DNA of 7,929 bases from Chloroflexota bacterium (lineage in GTDB: Bacteria; Chloroflexota; Dehalococcoidia; DSTF01; RBG-16-68-14), in contig JACZTE010000032.1 in assembly GCA_022573935.1 (NCBI GenBank), positions 1-7,929 on the forward strand, read 5' to 3'. The position numbers and the translations under genes were made by a program. Below the pieces are notes generated by a model. That model was given only the letters and a program-made list of their open reading frames with translations. It ran no database searches and was not told the DNA's origin. This document shows, piece after piece, positions 1 to 6,745 of the stretch; the first letter of the stretch is position 1, and each line of letters opens with the position of its first letter.

Positions 1-2338
1 CCTCGGCCAGCTCCTGCTCGCCGATCGGCCCGCTCCAGTCGCACTTCGTGCAGCGCGCGGGCGTGCTGCCGTCCTTGCGGGCCTTACCGCCCGCGACGAT
101 CAGGCCGCTGCATTGCGGGCAGGTCTGGGCCAGCGGCCGCGACCAGGAGGTGAACTCGCATTCGGGGTACTTGGCGCAGCCGTAGAACACGCGCCGGCGC
201 TTGGTCGTCCGCTCGACGAGATCGCCGCCGCAGTCCGGGCAGGCGACGCCCACCTTCTTCAGCACCTGCTTGGTTCCCTTGCAGTCCGGGTAGCGCGTGC
301 AGGCGATAAACCGCCCGTAGCGGCCCGTCTTCAGCATCATGTCAGCGCCGCAGAGCTCGCACTTCTCGTCCGTTTTCTGCGGGCCGCTCTCGTCTCCATC
401 GAGTGGCCGGGTGCTCTTGCACTCCGGGTAGCCCTTGCAGGCGAGGAAGCGGCCGAAGCGGCCCCAGCGGGCGATCATGCCATTGCCGCACTTCTCGCAC
501 TTCTCGTCCGTCTCCTCCTCGACCCGGGGCGCCTTCGCTGCCAATTCCAGCTTCTTCTGCAGCGGTTCGTAGAACTGCTGGACGACAGGCACCCACGGCC
601 GTTCGCCGCGGGCGATCTCGTCCAGCTCCTCCTCCATCACGGCGGTAAAGCCCACGTCGAAGATGTCCGGGAAGTGTTCGACCAGCAGGTCGTTGACGGT
701 GAGGCCAAGCTCCTCAGGCGAAAGCGCGCGGCCTTCCTTTCGCACATAGCCCCTGTCTTGGATGGTCGAGAGGATGGGTGCGTAGGTGCTGGGCCGGCCG
801 ATGCCGTTCTCCTCCAGCGCCTTCACCAGCGTCGCCTCGGTGTAGCGAGGCGGCGGCTCGGTGAAGTGTTGGTCTGGCCGGATCGCCGCCGGCGCGGGAG
901 GTTCAGCTTCGGTCAGGCGGAGCGTGTTGCCCGAATCGAGAGGCGGTAGGCCGCGCTTCGCTGAATCCTCATCGTCAGTGTCGTCGCGCATCTCCTCGTA
1001 GAGCTGCCGATAGCCGGGGAAGCGCAGCACGCTCTCCGTCGCGCGCAGCAGCAGGCCGTCGGCGTCGTCCGCCTGCAGGGCTTCGACTTCGACTCTGGTC
1101 TGGTCGATCACGGCGTCGGCCATCTGGCAGGCGACGAATCGCTGCCAGATGAGCGTGTAGAGCCGGAACTGGTCGCGGTTTAGGATGCTCTGCAACGTGC
1201 CGGGCTCGCGGAGGGCCGAGGTGGGGCGGATCGCCTCGTGCGCTTCCTGCGCGCCCTTCGCCTTCGTCCGGTAGCTGCGCGCCGAGGACGGCACGAAGTC
1301 GGCCCCGAAGCGCTGGATGATGTAGGCGCGCGCCACCAGCTTGGCCGACTCAGCGATGTTGGTGGAATCGGTACGCATATAGGTGATGAGTCCCGCTTGG
1401 CCTTCGCCGGGCAGCTCCATGCCTTCGTAGAGCTGTTGGGCTATCGCCATGATGCGCTTGGCGGAGAACCCGAAGCGCCGCAGCGCCTCTTGCTGGAGTG
1501 TGCTGGTGGTGAAGGGCGGCGCCGGCCGCCGAGACTGCGGCTTCTTCGTGATATCGCTGATGCGATACGAGGCCGAGCGCAGCAGGGCGGTGAGCCGGTC
1601 AGCATCCGCCTGGTCAGGGATCTCCGTCTTCCTTTTCTTGCCGATAGGGCCGACCAGCTGCGCGGTGAAGGCGCCGGCGCCTGTCTGCTCCGTCGTGAGG
1701 TCGACATCGATCGTCCAGTACTCTTTGGGCACGAACGCTTTGATCTCGCGCTCCCGCTCGACGATCATGCGCAGCGCGACAGACTGTACGCGGCCGGCGG
1801 AGAGGCCTCGGCGGATCTTCTGCCATAAGATCGGGCTGATCTGATAGCCGACGAGTCGATCCAACACACGGCGCGCCTGCTGGGCGTCCACCAGGTGATG
1901 ATCGATGGGCCGAGGATGTTGAAACGCCTCTCTCACCGCCTCGGGCGTGATCTCGTGGAAGACGACGCGCTGGTGCGGCCGGTCCTGGAATTCGGCGGCT
2001 TCGACGAGGTGCCAGGAGATCGCTTCGCCTTCGCGGTCAGGGTCTGTTGCCAGGTAGATCTCAGTGGCGCGGCTGGCCGCCTTGCGGATCTCCTCCACCA
2101 CCGCACGTTTCTCCTTGGGGATCAGGTAGCGGGGTGTGAAGCCGTGGTCGGTGTCGACACCTAGCTCGCTCTTGGGCAGGTCACGCACGTGACCGACCGA
2201 GGCGCGGATGTCGTACTCCGAGCCTAGGATGCCGGCGAGCGTGCGGGCTTTCGCCGGTGACTCGACGATGACGAGCCGCTTTCCGCGCTTGCTCTGTTTC
2301 GCCACCGTTCGTTTCCGAGGGGACCTCTTCTGACTCAT
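1..2338 (-). CDS. topA: DNA topoisomerase I (type IA), 3' end cut by window edge
   Basis: Relaxes negatively supercoiled DNA by cutting one strand through a 5'-phosphotyrosine link. The frame stays open for 779 codons and leaves the window without a stop. Seen directly: the TOPRIM domain begins with [11 protein letters not shown] (catalytic Glu26) and carries DPDREGE with Asp99, Asp101 and Glu103. The active-site motif [10 protein letters not shown] puts the nucleophile at Tyr320, almost the same position as in E. coli (Tyr319). Four C-terminal zinc ribbons follow, with Cys pairs at 614/617-634/640, 660/663-680/686, 700/703-721/727 and 740/743-763/766; the last is CxxC-CxxC and more divergent. 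The first 20 residues are a basic tail. The ATG start overlaps the dprA stop as ATGA, and GAAGG lies 7 nt upstream inside dprA, so translation is probably coupled. dprA-topA adjacency is common in bacteria. Identification is very secure; only the final residues are missing. Confidence 0.97.
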   Translation of the reverse strand, partial: MSQKRSPRKRTVAKQSKRGKRLVIVESPAKARTLAGILGSEYDIRASVGHVRDLPKSELGVDTDHGFTPRYLIPKEKRAVVEEIRKAASRATEIYLATDPDREGEAISWHLVEAAEFQDRPHQRVVFHEITPEAVREAFQHPRPIDHHLVDAQQARRVLDRLVGYQISPILWQKIRRGLSAGRVQSVALRMIVEREREIKAFVPKEYWTIDVDLTTEQTGAGAFTAQLVGPIGKKRKTEIPDQADADRLTALLRSASYRISDITKKPQSRRPAPPFTTSTLQQEALRRFGFSAKRIMAIAQQLYEGMELPGEGQAGLITYMRTDSTNIAESAKLVARAYIIQRFGADFVPSSARSYRTKAKGAQEAHEAIRPTSALREPGTLQSILNRDQFRLYTLIWQRFVACQMADAVIDQTRVEVEALQADDADGLLLRATESVLRFPGYRQLYEEMRDDTDDEDSAKRGLPPLDSGNTLRLTEAEPPAPAAIRPDQHFTEPPPRYTEATLVKALEENGIGRPSTYAPILSTIQDRGYVRKEGRALSPEELGLTVNDLLVEHFPDIFDVGFTAVMEEELDEIARGERPWVPVVQQFYEPLQKKLELAAKAPRVEEETDEKCEKCGNGMIARWGRFGRFLACKGYPECKSTRPLDGDESGPQKTDEKCELCGADMMLKTGRYGRFIACTRYPDCKGTKQVLKKVGVACPDCGGDLVERTTKRRRVFYGCAKYPECEFTSWSRPLAQTCPQCSGLIVAGGKARKDGSTPARCTKCDWSGPIGEQELAE

Positions 2339-3429
2339 CGAACCGCCTTCACGTAATTCATCGTGCCTACCTGGCGTACCATTCCCTTTAACTCTAACAT
2401 TGCCAAACTACTGCTAACGATGTCAATCGGCAGACCGCTGTTACGGCGAAGGTCATCGATATGTATCGGCTCTGCCGAGAGCGTTCGCAAGAGGGTCGCC
2501 TCCGTCTCGTCGGCCGGCAGCAGCTCTTTCGCCTCCATCTGGTGGCCGGCCATGGTCAGGTTCAGCTCCTCCAAGATATCTTCTACCTTCGTCACCAGCT
2601 TCGCCTGGCCGTGCTGGATGAGCCAGTTCGTGCCACGGAAGGTGGGCGAATAGATGCTGCCCGGCACCGCGAACACCTCGCGGTTCTCGTCCAGCGCCTG
2701 GCGGGCGGTGATGAGCGCGCCGCTTTTCAGATCGCCTTCGATGACGAGCACGCCCAGGCTAAAGCCGACCATGATCCGGTTGCGCCGCGGGAAGTACGAG
2801 CTTCGCGGCTGCGTGCCCAGCGGATAATCGCTCACCAGCGCGCCCCGCTCTTTGATCTCTTGCGCCAGCCGCAGGTGCTCCGGCGGATAGATCAGATCGA
2901 GGCCGCAGGCGAGGACGGCGATCGTTCGTCCGCCTGCCGCAAGCGCGGCCTGATGGCCGATGGCGTCGATGCCGCGGGCCAGGCCGCTGACGACGGTGAT
3001 GCCGTTGCCGGCGAGCTGTCCGGCAAGCTCCTCGGCGGCCTGGCGGCCGTAGACCGTCGCCCTGCGGGTGCCGACGACGGCTAACGACCACTCGTCGGCG
3101 GCCGTGAGCTGGCCGAGTATGTAGAGGATTGGCGGCCTATCGTAGATCTCCTTCAGCCGGCGCGGGTACTGCTCATCGTGCCAGGTAAGCGCTCGCACGC
3201 CCTTCCGGTCCAGCTTCTCAAGCTCGGCCTCCGGCGTGATGCCATCGCGCGCAGCCAGCAGCGCGGAGAGGGGAGCGCCGGTCAGCCCTGCTGCCTCCAG
3301 AGCGGCGGGCCTGGCGTTCCAGGCCTCCTCCATGCTCTCGAAGCGGGCCTCCAACAGCGAGAAGCGCGCCCGCCCAATCTGCGGTACGCGCCCTAAGGCT
3401 ACCCAGTATCCAAGCTCTGTCCGTTCCAT
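2335..3429 (-). CDS. dprA: DNA-processing protein DprA/Smf
   Basis: Binds incoming single-stranded DNA during natural transformation and loads RecA onto it; also widely conserved in non-competent bacteria. With the chosen start the protein is 364 aa, normal for the family. An N-terminal helical region (about 1-95) precedes the Rossmann-like core, with VGTRRATVYG (119-128), SGLARGIDAIGH (148-159), FPRRNRIM (213-220) and SGALITA (236-242). A DprA-type winged-helix domain occupies about 305-364. A start 7 codons upstream (3450) is open, but it lies within the promoter's extended -10 (TGCTACAAT), so ATG at 3429 is preferred. No Shine-Dalgarno sequence precedes it, fitting a leaderless message. 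The stop overlaps the topA start by 4 bp. No competence genes are visible nearby, so a role in transformation cannot be judged from this window. Confidence 0.95.
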   Translation of the reverse strand: MERTELGYWVALGRVPQIGRARFSLLEARFESMEEAWNARPAALEAAGLTGAPLSALLAARDGITPEAELEKLDRKGVRALTWHDEQYPRRLKEIYDRPPILYILGQLTAADEWSLAVVGTRRATVYGRQAAEELAGQLAGNGITVVSGLARGIDAIGHQAALAAGGRTIAVLACGLDLIYPPEHLRLAQEIKERGALVSDYPLGTQPRSSYFPRRNRIMVGFSLGVLVIEGDLKSGALITARQALDENREVFAVPGSIYSPTFRGTNWLIQHGQAKLVTKVEDILEELNLTMAGHQMEAKELLPADETEATLLRTLSAEPIHIDDLRRNSGLPIDIVSSSLAMLELKGMVRQVGTMNYVKAVR

Positions 3430-3438
3430 TTGGGCGCT

Positions 3439-3447
3439 ATTGTAGCA
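3439..3447 (-). promoter_or_regulatory. Extended -10 promoter of dprA
   Basis: The minus strand reads TGCTACAAT, an extended -10 (TG-n-TACAAT, 5 of 6 to consensus). The initiating purine expected 7-9 nt downstream falls at about 3430-3432, only 1-3 nt from the dprA ATG at 3429. No good -35 hexamer is seen at 16-18 bp, which is usual for extended -10 promoters. It implies that dprA-topA can be transcribed separately from the upstream glmU operon. Confidence 0.6.
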
Positions 3448-3526
3448 CATCCGTGCCTAAGGGCTACCCCGTAGTCTGCGCCGGCTTTTCGCCACACGTC
3501 ACAAGGATCCCGCCTGTCGGCCCACT

Positions 3527-3609
3527 GGACAGAGCTAACGCTCTGTCCCTACGAGGCTGAGAGTTGTAGCACGGCGCTCCGGCGTGTAGGGGCGACCATC
3601 CGGTCGCCC
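3527..3609. repeat. REPIN-like pair of inverted GTAG-headed hairpins
   Basis: Two perfect palindromes face each other. On the minus strand GTAG (3552-3549) is directly followed by an 8-bp stem, GGACAGAG/CTCTGTCC, with a 6-nt loop (3548-3527). On the plus strand GTAG (3586-3589) is directly followed by an 8-bp stem, GGGCGACC/GGTCGCCC, with a 4-nt loop (3590-3609). The heads are separated by 33 bp. A GTAG-type tetranucleotide abutting a hairpin is the hallmark of REP elements moved by RAYT (TnpA-REP) transposases, and inverted pairs are REPINs. The stem sequences differ, which is unusual within one REPIN. No RAYT gene is in the window. The hairpins could also stop transcription after the CNNM-like gene, although neither has a T-tract. 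Confidence 0.6.
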
Positions 3610-3611
3610 GC

Positions 3612-3642
3612 AGCCTTGCTCTGCGCAGCGGCTCAGCAGGCT
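3612..3642 (-). terminator. Weak hairpin at the stop of the CNNM/CorC-like gene
   Basis: AGCCTTGCT (3612-3620) can pair with AGCAGGCT (3635-3642), 8 bp with one bulge, enclosing a small palindrome CTGCGCAG. It overlaps the stop codon and lies upstream of the REPIN-like hairpins. No T-run follows, so intrinsic termination is doubtful; it may only protect the mRNA 3' end. Confidence 0.25.
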
Positions 3643-4936
3643 AGGACGGCTTCTCTGCTCCCTCGCTGCCCTCTGCCGCGATGGGCCTCTTCGTCACCCG
3701 CACCTTTTTGATGCGGTTGCCCAGCGTTGAGAGCACGCGCATGGTGAGGCCATCGGCTTGCACTTCATCGCCCGGAGCTGGCATGCGACCGAGCTCCTGG
3801 TAGACGAAGCCGCCTACCGTATCGAAGTCTTCTCCCTCGATCTGCAACTCGAACAGTTCGTTGAGCTGATCGAGGCTCACGCGGGCGTCCAGGATCGCCT
3901 CCGTATCGGTCAGGCGTTGGATCGTCACCTCCTCGCGGTCGTACTCGTCCTGGATCTCGCCTACGATCTCTTCGAGCACGTCCTCGATAGTGACGAGGCC
4001 TGCGGTGCCGCCATACTCGTCCACGACGATGGCGATGTGAACCTTGTGCTCGCGCAGCTCCGCCAGCAGCTCATCGACTCGCTTGCCCTCCGGGATGACG
4101 TAGGGTTCGCGGGAGATCTCCTTCAGCGATATCGGTTTGCGCCCGTCCGCCGTCCACTTCAGGATGTCCTTCGCGTACGCCACGCCGACGATGTTGTCGA
4201 TGGTCTCCTCGTAGATGGGGATGCGGCTGTAGCCGTGCTCCACCACAAGCTGGAGCACATCGTCGATGGAGACGTTTGCCTCGGCTGCCACCATATCGAT
4301 GCGCGGTACCATGATCTCCCGAACGGCGCGGTCCACCATCTGGGCGATGCGGCGAATCATCGCCAGCTCGCCGTTCTCAGGGAGCCCGTTGCCTTCGTGC
4401 CGCTCGACCAGTCGCAGCAGCTCCTCTTCTTCGTCTTGTGACTCGAACGAGGCCTCGCCATAATCGCGATGGCGGAGCACCGCGCTGATGGTAAGGTTCA
4501 GCAAGCGGGCCGGCAGTCCGAACAGCAGCCAGAACGCGCGCATCGCTGGCAGCAGACGCAAACCCCAGCGCTCCGGATGCCGCGCCACGAGGAGCCGGGG
4601 CACCGCTTCGAGTAGCACCAGCGCCAGGAGGGCGATGGCCATGGTTGCCCCCAGCGCCGCCCACGTCTCGCCTGTCTCCCGCAACACGAGGAACGTGCCA
4701 ACGGCGAGACCGAGCACGACGGCAGCGTTCCGAGCAATGGCTATCGCGCTGAGCAGGGCTCGCCGCTCCCGGATGTACTCACTGAGCGAGGTGGCCCCCG
4801 GCAGACCTTTTCTGGCGAACGCCCGTACTCGCGCACGATTGATGAAGACGATGCCGGTCTCCGCCGCCGTAGCGATGACGAGCACGATGAGCGCCGTCGC
4901 CAATAGCCCCACGCCTAGCCAGCTATCGAAGCTCAC
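3641..4936 (-). CDS. CNNM/CorC-family membrane protein (DUF21, two CBS, CorC_HlyC)
   Basis: Integral membrane protein of the family often labelled hemolysin or CorC, implicated in Mg2+/Co2+ efflux or tolerance; the substrate cannot be told from sequence. It is 431 aa. Seen: a DUF21/CNNM-like N-terminus with hydrophobic segments at about 6-28, 60-85, 92-117 and 128-153, a Glu at 26 in the first segment, and E110-x2-P113 where the family has its E-x2-P-K motif. Tandem CBS domains at about 205-335 include IMVPRIDMV, GYSRIPIYEE and VDEYGGTAGLVTIEDVLEEI, which is highly characteristic. A CorC_HlyC domain (about 345-420) includes DFDTVGGFVY. The start is GTG, overlapping the upstream glmU stop as GTGA; GAGGAGG lies 10 nt upstream (4953-4947). 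It is probably cotranscribed and translationally coupled with glmU. The CBS and CorC domains are far better conserved than the membrane part. Confidence 0.93.
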   Translation of the reverse strand: MSFDSWLGVGLLATALIVLVIATAAETGIVFINRARVRAFARKGLPGATSLSEYIRERRALLSAIAIARNAAVVLGLAVGTFLVLRETGETWAALGATMAIALLALVLLEAVPRLLVARHPERWGLRLLPAMRAFWLLFGLPARLLNLTISAVLRHRDYGEASFESQDEEEELLRLVERHEGNGLPENGELAMIRRIAQMVDRAVREIMVPRIDMVAAEANVSIDDVLQLVVEHGYSRIPIYEETIDNIVGVAYAKDILKWTADGRKPISLKEISREPYVIPEGKRVDELLAELREHKVHIAIVVDEYGGTAGLVTIEDVLEEIVGEIQDEYDREEVTIQRLTDTEAILDARVSLDQLNELFELQIEGEDFDTVGGFVYQELGRMPAPGDEVQADGLTMRVLSTLGNRIKKVRVTKRPIAAEGSEGAEKPS

Positions 4937-5679
4937 GCCTTCGCGTCCTCCTCGCTGACGATGCGTGCGGGCGCTCCTACCACCAGCGCTCCCGGCGGCA
5001 CGTCGTGCGTGACCACAGCGCCGGCGCCGGTGCGTGCGCCATCGCCCACGGTTACCGGCGCGATCAGCATCGTGTCGCTGCCCACGAAGGCGCCGCGGCC
5101 GATGACGGTGCGGTGCTTGTTGCGGCCATCGAAGTTGACGGTGACGGCGCCGGCGCCGATGTTCGCCTCCTCGCCCACGTCCGCGTCGCCGATGTAGCTG
5201 TGGTGGCCCATCTTGACGCCCTTGCCCAGCCGTGCGTTCTTCACCTCGGCGAAGTTGCCGATGTGGACGCTCGCGCAGAGGTAGCTGTCCGGCCGCAGAT
5301 GGCTGTAAGGCCCAACTTCCACGTCCTCCTCCAGCGTCGCGCTCTCTACCGTAGAGGCGACGATGTGGCAGCGGTCGCCGACGGTGGCGTCGCGCAGGAT
5401 GGTGTTCGGGCCGAGCCGGCAGCCCTCGCCGACGCTGGTTGCGCCGCGCAGGTGGCTGTTCGGCTCGATCACGGTGTCGCGGCCGATGGTGACGCCGGCA
5501 TCGATGTAGGTCGTCGCCGGATCGACGAGCGAGACGCCAGCCAGCAAGTGGCGGCGGTTGATTCGGTCGCGCAAGATCGCCTCGGCATGGGCGAGCTGGG
5601 CGCGGTCGTTGATGCCGCGCACCTCGTCCGAATCGAGGGCCGGTACTGGCAGTAGGGCGGCGCCTTCCTGTGCGGCCAT
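4933..5679 (-). CDS. glmU: GlmU C-terminal part: glucosamine-1-phosphate acetyltransferase (after frameshift)
   Basis: Left-handed beta-helix acetyltransferase half of GlmU, which acetylates glucosamine-1-phosphate before uridylylation. The 248 aa from the first ATG of this frame still include the end of the pyrophosphorylase domain (VRGINDRAQL) and the linker helix, so this is not a stand-alone gene. Family residues are intact, numbered from this ATG: Arg129 in SHLRPD, Glu145 and Lys147 in NFAEVKN, catalytic His159 and Tyr162 in GHHSYIGD, Asn173 in NIGAG, and Lys188 in GRNKHRT. Hexapeptide repeats run through about 60-235. Upstream of the ATG the same frame reads GDGERYLTSLIA, which matches the family, so it continues from the N-terminal part and the ATG at 5679 is probably not a true start. 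It overlaps the CNNM-like gene start by 4 bp. Confidence 0.9.
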   Translation of the reverse strand: MAAQEGAALLPVPALDSDEVRGINDRAQLAHAEAILRDRINRRHLLAGVSLVDPATTYIDAGVTIGRDTVIEPNSHLRGATSVGEGCRLGPNTILRDATVGDRCHIVASTVESATLEEDVEVGPYSHLRPDSYLCASVHIGNFAEVKNARLGKGVKMGHHSYIGDADVGEEANIGAGAVTVNFDGRNKHRTVIGRGAFVGSDTMLIAPVTVGDGARTGAGAVVTHDVPPGALVVGAPARIVSEEDAKA

Positions 5680-5693
5680 CGCGATGAGCGAGG

Positions 5694-6308
5694 TCAGGTA
5701 GCGTTCGCCGTCGCCTGCCCTGGGCCGGTGCTTGGAATGGCGGCCAGGTTGGGCCAGAGCCAGCGGGCGCGGAAGCAGTACTGGCCGGCGTTGATCTCGG
5801 CCGGGCCTTCCGTCGCGTTGTCGAGCTCGGCGGCCTCTACGATGCCCGTCACACGACCATCGCTATCGCGTTGTACGCGGCCATATTCGCCGGCTTCGTC
5901 TACTTGGGCGGTGAGGAAGCTGAGGTCGGCGGTCCGCTCCTCGTGTGCGCGGGCCAGCCGCGCGAGCGTTTCGGCGGTGACGAGCGGGACATCGCCGTTG
6001 AGCACCAGGAGCTGCTCAGCCTCGCCGGCGGCCTGCTGCGCCTGTGCGACGGCGTGGCCGGTGCCCAGCGCCTCCGCCTGCACAACGTAGTCGATGCCAT
6101 CGCCCAGGGCCGCCTGCACCGCATCCCCGTCGGGCGCGATCACCACGACGCAGCGGCGGAAGCCCGCCTCGCGCGCGGCGTCCACGACGTAGCGCACCAT
6201 CGGCCGGCCGGCCAGCGGGTGGAGTACCTTAGGCAGCGACGAGCGCATGCGCTTCCCCTGGCCTGCTGCCAGGATCACTGCCGTCCAATGTGCAAAGGTA
6301 TCGTTCAT
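5694..6308 (-). CDS. glmU: GlmU N-terminal part: N-acetylglucosamine-1-phosphate uridyltransferase (frameshifted end)
   Basis: Uridylyltransferase half of bifunctional GlmU, making UDP-GlcNAc from GlcNAc-1-phosphate and UTP for peptidoglycan. Seen: the nucleotide-binding signature LAAGQGKRMRSSLPKVLH (13-30; Lys19 where Thr is usual), then GTGHAV, the metal-binding NGDVPLV, EYGRV and EINAGQYCF, all as expected. After NLAAIP the frame loses homology and stops at residue 204, whereas the homologous sequence resumes in the -1 frame. Supplying one missing base gives a single 458-aa protein from 6308 to 4933, against 456 in E. coli. The start ATG has no clear Shine-Dalgarno sequence and is preceded by a long leader and a good promoter. 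GlmU is normally essential, so a sequencing or assembly indel is at least as likely as a true lesion. Confidence 0.92.
   Translation of the reverse strand: MNDTFAHWTAVILAAGQGKRMRSSLPKVLHPLAGRPMVRYVVDAAREAGFRRCVVVIAPDGDAVQAALGDGIDYVVQAEALGTGHAVAQAQQAAGEAEQLLVLNGDVPLVTAETLARLARAHEERTADLSFLTAQVDEAGEYGRVQRDSDGRVTGIVEAAELDNATEGPAEINAGQYCFRARWLWPNLAAIPSTGPGQATANAT
5703..5745 (-). other. glmU: Frameshift interval joining the two halves of glmU
   Basis: N-frame homology ends with NLAAIP; C-frame homology begins with GDGERYLTSL. Joining them needs a one-base step back, equivalent to one base missing. The likeliest spot is near 5735-5737, where an added base would read IPKHRPRAGDGERY. The codons read in frame 0 (ATT CCA AGC ACC GGC CCA GGG) contain no canonical X-XXY-YYZ slippery heptamer, arguing against programmed -1 frameshifting. 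Confidence 0.85.
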
Positions 6309-6559
6309 AGAAGCAAGGTAGGCGCTGCCGGTCCCGAAGGGCGGGCCGGGCTGGCCTTCAGCAGATCAAACTCCAAGCATGTGGGGGTGTCGAACGCACA
6401 CGGCGGCGAAGGCTTGAGCCCCGCGCACTGTCCATTCGACAATGGCTACGGATGAGTAGCTATCTTGAGGGGGGTCGTCGTCTGATCGTTCCACAGAAAG
6501 GCGCCTCACTCTTGCGCCGTTCGACCGACAGGGCGCCGAACGGTGCAGAGGCTGACGTT
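6309..6559 (-). promoter_or_regulatory. Long structured 5' leader of glmU, function unknown
   Basis: About 245 nt separate the predicted transcription start (around 6553) from the glmU ATG, with no supported gene. Hairpins seen: a near-perfect 10-pair stem 6514-6523/6537-6546 (one G-T pair on the plus strand, a C-A mismatch on the minus strand) right at the start of the predicted transcript; CCATT-CGAC-AATGG (6432-6445); GCTAC-GGATGA-GTAGC (6445-6460), which shares one base with the previous stem; and a GC-rich hairpin (6329-6350) about 20 nt before the start codon. GGCGCC copies at 6500-6505 and 6532-6537 could pair with each other instead of forming the first stem. I recognise no riboswitch or T-box consensus and no T-run terminator. 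Confidence 0.4.
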
Positions 6560-6588
6560 ATGGTAGCGAGGAAGGTTTCGCCTGTCAA
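6560..6588 (-). promoter_or_regulatory. Sigma-70-type promoter of the glmU operon
   Basis: The minus strand reads TTGACA (6588-6583, perfect -35), a 17-bp spacer, then TACCAT (6565-6560, 4 of 6 to the -10 consensus). Orientation and spacing are ideal for glmU. It is divergent from the ruvX promoter, with the two -35 boxes about 78 bp apart. Confidence 0.65.
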
Positions 6589-6659
6589 GCCTCGTTCGCC
6601 GCTGTCTCATGTGTGGTATCGGCCTAACCGAGGCGGCTCTGCAGCGCATCGCAGCCCGA

Positions 6660-6687
6660 TCGGCGCTCGACCCTCGGCGCTCGACCC
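6660..6687 (+). repeat. Perfect 14-bp tandem duplication at the ruvX promoter
   Basis: TCGGCGCTCGACCC occurs twice in direct tandem (6660-6673 and 6674-6687), ending 3 bp before the TATAAT box. The first copy supplies the presumed -35 element TCGACC. It may be a replication-slippage duplication or a double binding site. Confidence 0.7.
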
Positions 6688-6696
6688 AGCTATAAT
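6667..6696 (+). promoter_or_regulatory. Sigma-70-type promoter of ruvX-mltG
   Basis: TCGACC (6667-6672, 4 of 6 to TTGACA), an 18-bp spacer and a perfect TATAAT (6691-6696). Transcription should start near 6703, about 43 nt before the ruvX GTG. The -10 box overlaps the in-frame ATG at 6695, which excludes that ATG as a start when this promoter is used. Confidence 0.65.
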
Positions 6697-6745
6697 GTGC
6701 CGTCTCGCCGGAGCGGATGGCTTTCGGCTGGGAAGAGCGGGCAGT

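Noticed and set aside
113..949. Long plus-strand open frame opposite topA (and similar frames opposite dprA, glmU and the CNNM-like gene)
   Set aside because: These are antisense shadows of well-recognised genes in high-GC DNA; their translations show no recognisable domain.
5694..5745. Programmed -1 ribosomal frameshifting in glmU
   Set aside because: No X-XXY-YYZ heptamer in the reading frame, and GlmU is not known to use recoding.
6365..6376. Minus-strand GAGTTTGATC resembling the 5' end of 16S rRNA
   Set aside because: Only about 10 nt match and the flanks do not continue as 16S sequence; chance is the better explanation.
6380..6425. tRNA-like GTTCGA motif on the minus strand
   Set aside because: No matching T-stem, acceptor stem or anticodon arm could be built around it.
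6366..6443. Short minus-strand frame of about 25 codons in the glmU leader (possible leader peptide)
   Set aside because: No ribosome-binding site, no run of regulatory codons and no attenuator-like terminator after it.
6452..6745. N-terminal extension of the ruvX frame by 98 codons
   Set aside because: It has no RuvX similarity, spans both divergent promoters and the tandem repeat, and RuvX homology starts right after GTG 6746.
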